Source: Oceanobacillus sojae
GTDB taxonomy: Bacteria; Bacillota; Bacilli; Bacillales; Amphibacillaceae
Length of the DNA: 64,000 nucleotides
Assembly: GCF_900162665.1 (NCBI RefSeq)
Contig: NZ_LT727810.1
Span: 217,067-281,066, forward strand
Reading direction: 5' to 3'
Part shown: piece by piece, positions 61,318 through 64,000 of the stretch
Numbering within the stretch: the first letter of the stretch is position 1
Layout of the letters: each line of letters begins with the position of its first letter
Made by a program: the position numbers and the translations under genes
Notes under the pieces: model-generated
What the model saw: only the letters and a program-made list of their open reading frames with translations
What the model was told of the DNA's origin: nothing
Databases searched by the model: none

Positions 61318-62352
61318 TTAATCATCCAGAGGGGTCAGTAAGACTTTAATAGCTTCTCCGCTTTTGATTGCCTGATAAGCTTTATCCCATTGGTCGATAG
61401 CGTATTCATGCGTTACCAGACTTCTTGCGTTTACTTTGCCTTCCTTCATTAATTGAATGGAAGGCTCCCAATCAGCGGGCTTTTGACTTCTGCTTCCAAC
61501 CACCTGTATTTCCTTCTGAATGACTTTTTCCATATCGAAGGAAACCTGGGCTTCCGGGAAGATGCCGATTTGTGCGTAGTGTCCTTTTTTTCTTAATAAA
61601 TCCAATCCTTGATTGGCTGCATGAATCGAACCGGAGCATTCTAAAAGAACATCTGCACCATAACCATCCGTCAGCTCATTTACTTTGTCCTTTAAGCTTT
61701 CCTCTTGAAGGTTGATGACATAATCCATACCGACTTCTTTTGCTTTATCGAGGCGGATCTGATCATTTGTCAGGCCGGCAACTAAAACAGTCGCGCCATA
61801 GCTTTTTGCTACCTGGGCAGCAAATAAGCCGATTGGACCCGGGCCAAGGACGATAACCAGATCTTCTTCACGGATTACTGTTTTTTGAATGGCATGATAA
61901 GTACATGCCAAGGGCTCTGTCATTGCAGCAGACCGATCATCTACCTCCTGAGGCAAATGGTGAAGACTTTCTTCACGTGCAATCAGATACTTGGCAAAAC
62001 CGCCATTTACCTGGCTTCCAATTCCTTTACGATGGTTACATAAATTATAGTCTCCTGACTGACAATACTCACATTCTCCACAAACATAAAAGGTGGTTTC
62101 TGATGTAACGCGATCACCGACTTTAAAATTTGTTACACCCTCACCAATTTCTACGATTTCTCCGGAAAATTCATGTCCTAATGTAACCGGGGCTGCGACT
62201 TTATAGTGGCCTTCATAGGTATGGATGTCGGAGCCGCAGATTCCGGCATATGCAACTCTGATTTTTACTTGATGGCTGGAAACAGTAGGCTCTTCTACAT
62301 CCTGGAGCTGTAAATTTCCGTGTCCCAGTTCGGTCTTAACAAGAGCTTTCAT
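61318..62352 (-). CDS. Zinc-dependent sorbitol/threonine dehydrogenase-like enzyme
   Basis: A 344-residue medium-chain dehydrogenase. AGICGSDIHTYEGHY, GHEFSGE, structural-zinc CGECEYCQSGDYNLC, cofactor loop LGPGPIGLFAAQ, VAGLTND at the end of strand 2. It is the sorbitol dehydrogenase branch, distinct from GatD in the same operon. It probably oxidises a second polyol or sugar phosphate. AAAGGAGAATAA precedes the ATG on the minus strand. Confidence 0.9.
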   Translation of the reverse strand: MKALVKTELGHGNLQLQDVEEPTVSSHQVKIRVAYAGICGSDIHTYEGHYKVAAPVTLGHEFSGEIVEIGEGVTNFKVGDRVTSETTFYVCGECEYCQSGDYNLCNHRKGIGSQVNGGFAKYLIAREESLHHLPQEVDDRSAAMTEPLACTYHAIQKTVIREEDLVIVLGPGPIGLFAAQVAKSYGATVLVAGLTNDQIRLDKAKEVGMDYVINLQEESLKDKVNELTDGYGADVLLECSGSIHAANQGLDLLRKKGHYAQIGIFPEAQVSFDMEKVIQKEIQVVGSRSQKPADWEPSIQLMKEGKVNARSLVTHEYAIDQWDKAYQAIKSGEAIKVLLTPLDD

Positions 62353-62408
62353 CGTTTATTCTCCTTTTCAATAATTTCTGTACTTTTCCAATGTGATAGA
62401 AAGGGTTA

Positions 62409-62492
62409 GCAGAAATAATGATGAGCCATTCTTAGGCAATGAAGAAAAAAAGAATCATAAGTAATTTTCCATAACATCATTATTTTCTGCTG
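62409..62492. repeat. Long-range inverted repeat between gatC and the dehydrogenase gene
   Basis: AGCAGAAATAATGATG (62409-62424) is mirrored by CATCATTATTTTCTGCT (62476-62492) with one extra base, with a 51-base loop. It may be an intercistronic mRNA structure; no T-run follows on the minus strand. Confidence 0.5.
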
Positions 62493-62535
62493 CTTACATA
62501 TCAAAAGTAACTTTTAATTCAAATAAAACTTTCCA

Positions 62536-63795
62536 TTAATTAAAAAGATCAAAGAATCTCCAAATTACCCAGTTCACGATATTACCGCCCTGATCAATAC
62601 TGGATACCTGTGCAGAACCTTCCGGAAGATTAATATCTGCACGCATCGCCATATCTGTAAATAATGGGGCTATATCTGTTGCTACATAGAGTGAAACAGC
62701 TATCATAATCGAACCGACGATAACAGAGTGAATAATATTCCCTTTAGAAGCTCCGACCACAAAGGCAATAACAAATGGAATTGTCGCCAGGTCTCCAAAA
62801 GGAAGGACAGCATTTCCTGGTAAAATAACAGCAATCAGAACAGTGACCGGCGTTAAAATAAGTGCAGTAGCAATAACAGATGGATGACCTAAAAGAACAG
62901 CTGCATCCAGACCAATGTTAATTTCACGATCACCGAAGTGTTTATTCAGCCATGTACGGGCAGATTCAGATACTGGCATTAAACCTTCCATCAGGATTTT
63001 TACCATTCTTGGCATTAGTACCATAACAGCAGCCATAGAGATACCAATATTAATAATGTCGCCGACACCATAACCGGCTAAAGCACCAATTGCGGCACCT
63101 AGGATAAGTCCGATAACCATGGAATCCCCAAACACACCAAAACGCTTTTGGATGGAATCTGGATCAGCATGCAGTTTATTGATACCAGGGATTTTCTGAA
63201 GTCCTTTGACAACAAAAATAAATGGTGCATAAGAAATCGTACTTCCTGTTGCAACAGAAACTCCAGGCATTTCATAAAAATCACGAACCATTGGCTGGGT
63301 CCAGTCAGCTATTTTCAAACAAATAATCTGGAATAATGTTGCTGCAATTAACCCTTGGACAATACTGCCGGATACGGTATAGACAATTGCCCCCATAAAG
63401 GTGTAATGCCAAAAGTTCCAAATATCTACGTTCATTGTTTTCGTTGTTTTTGTTACCAGCATGATAACGTTTACAACTAAACCTAAAGGAATAATAAAGG
63501 CAGCAATCGTTGACGCCCAGGCAATTGATGAGGTAGCCGGCCAGCCAATATCAATTGTATTTAAACTGACACCGAGCCTGTCGACCATTCCTTGCGCTGC
63601 CGGGCCGAGATTTAAAGTTAATAAGTCTATGACAAGGAAAATACCTACAAATGCAACACCAATTGTCAGACCGGAACGAAAAGCTTTTCCAGGCTTTTGG
63701 CCAAATAAAAGTCCAAGTAAAAAGATGACAACGGGTAAAATGACAGTAGCTCCTAAGCCTAGAAATGCTTGTATAAAATCAACAAATCCTTGCAT
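62536..63795 (-). CDS. gatC: PTS galactitol-specific EIIC (GatC)
   Basis: A 419-residue membrane permease of the GatC family. Typical: VDFIQAFLGLGATVILPVVIFLLGLLFGQKPGKAFRSGLTIGVAFVGI, ...DRLGVSLNTIDIGWPATSSIAWAS, and GHPSVIATALILTPVTV...LPGNAVLPFGDLATIPF. It takes galactitol (or a related polyol) and hands it over as galactitol-1-phosphate. GGAGGG precedes the ATG. EIIB lies upstream on the same strand. Confidence 0.93.
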   Translation of the reverse strand: MQGFVDFIQAFLGLGATVILPVVIFLLGLLFGQKPGKAFRSGLTIGVAFVGIFLVIDLLTLNLGPAAQGMVDRLGVSLNTIDIGWPATSSIAWASTIAAFIIPLGLVVNVIMLVTKTTKTMNVDIWNFWHYTFMGAIVYTVSGSIVQGLIAATLFQIICLKIADWTQPMVRDFYEMPGVSVATGSTISYAPFIFVVKGLQKIPGINKLHADPDSIQKRFGVFGDSMVIGLILGAAIGALAGYGVGDIINIGISMAAVMVLMPRMVKILMEGLMPVSESARTWLNKHFGDREINIGLDAAVLLGHPSVIATALILTPVTVLIAVILPGNAVLPFGDLATIPFVIAFVVGASKGNIIHSVIVGSIMIAVSLYVATDIAPLFTDMAMRADINLPEGSAQVSSIDQGGNIVNWVIWRFFDLFN

Positions 63796-63820
63796 TAGTT
63801 TTCCCTCCTATGGGTTAGGA

Positions 63821-63862
63821 TGCTGCTCTATTTAAGAGGAAGTTTAAAAAAATAGAGCAGCA
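63821..63862. repeat. Intercistronic hairpin between gatB and gatC
   Basis: TGCTGCTCTATTT (63821-63833) and AAATAGAGCAGCA (63850-63862) form a perfect 13-bp stem. No T-run follows in the reading direction, so a processing or mRNA-stability stem is more likely than a terminator. Confidence 0.65.
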
Positions 63863-63867
63863 AAATA

Positions 63868-64000
63868 TTATTTTAATAACTCTTCTAAAATCTGTTTCTT
63901 GGTATCTTCTACACCAATCCCTGTCAGGAATGTACGTGCATTAATAACCGGGAAAGTATATTCCTTCTTTGTCATTGCAGTAGTAACTAATAGATCTGCT
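63868..64000 (-). CDS. gatB: PTS galactitol-specific EIIB, C-terminal end (cut by window)
   Basis: The last 43 codons of a GatB-type EIIB: ADLLVTTAMTKKEYTFPVINARTFLTGIGVEDTKKQILEELLK. Residues YTFPVINARTFLTGIG are typical of the end of galactitol EIIB. The start lies outside the window, where gatA and a regulator are expected. Confidence 0.82.
   Translation of the reverse strand, partial: ADLLVTTAMTKKEYTFPVINARTFLTGIGVEDTKKQILEELLK

Overview
The window is AT-rich, tightly packed and reads as a low-GC Firmicute of the Bacillaceae type. Evidence: strong AGGAGG-type ribosome binding sites, frequent TTG/GTG starts, sigma-A-like promoters, CcpA cre-like sites, a ComK homologue, and many PTS genes. 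The style (TRAP transporter, many sugar and polyol loci, a palindromic intergenic repeat) suggests an Oceanobacillus/Virgibacillus-like bacterium; the genus is inference. No rRNA, tRNA, CRISPR array, phage or transposase gene was seen. It is a chain of small, separately regulated catabolic loci.

Layout. 1-5899: end of a GNAT acetyltransferase, then a probable cell-wall amino-sugar salvage cluster (PIG-L deacetylase, MupG/DUF871 glycosidase, PTS EIIB and EIIA without EIIC, cytoplasmic NagZ, RpiR/MurR regulator). 6345-7133: an atypical SDR. 7358-14316: a hydantoin/pyrimidine-type operon (YheO-like regulator, RidA, SDR, NCS1 permease, M20 carbamoyl-amide hydrolase, dihydropyrimidinase, epimerase), then an XRE regulator. 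14976-16277 (minus strand): an SDR and a ketosteroid-isomerase-like protein with the family's catalytic residues conserved. 16844-22353: a mannose-family PTS (IIA, IIB, IIC, IID), a tyrosine-phosphatase-family enzyme and a PRD-type regulator, behind a palindrome and a cre site. 22590-24083: a small WYL-like protein, ComK and a small unknown protein.

24321-31429: split transketolase, TRAP transporter (DctP, DctQ, DctM), SDR, and a separate FAD oxidoreductase. 31560-38664: housekeeping-type genes (lipoproteins, TetR regulator with MFS exporter, PP2C phosphatase, alkaline phosphatase behind a Pho-box-like array). 38941-45538: a SIS-domain deglycase-like enzyme, a second mannose-family PTS, a second PRD regulator and a YitT membrane protein, resembling fructoselysine/glucoselysine systems. 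45694-49521: GntR regulator, AgaS, class II aldolase and sugar-phosphate kinase, that is the tagatose-6-phosphate route of galactosamine use. 49743-59915: ROK kinase, LplABC-type ABC importer lacking its ATPase, YesL, Gfo/Idh/MocA oxidoreductase, LacI regulator, EamA transporter, PhnP-like hydrolase and GNAT protein. 60072-64000 (minus strand): a galactitol operon (gatB end, gatC, sorbitol-dehydrogenase-like enzyme, gatD) with a possibly frameshifted small membrane protein.

The galactitol, galactosamine and PTS loci could converge on tagatose-6-phosphate and tagatose bisphosphate: GatD makes tagatose-6-phosphate and the kinase plus aldolase at 47698-49521 could finish its breakdown. The least explained assemblies are the hydantoinase operon with an embedded RidA, SDR and epimerase, the transketolase-TRAP-SDR set, the PTS with a protein-phosphatase-like enzyme, and the SDR/ketosteroid-isomerase pair. 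Starts differ from the longest ORF wherever a ribosome binding site and family start favoured a downstream codon.
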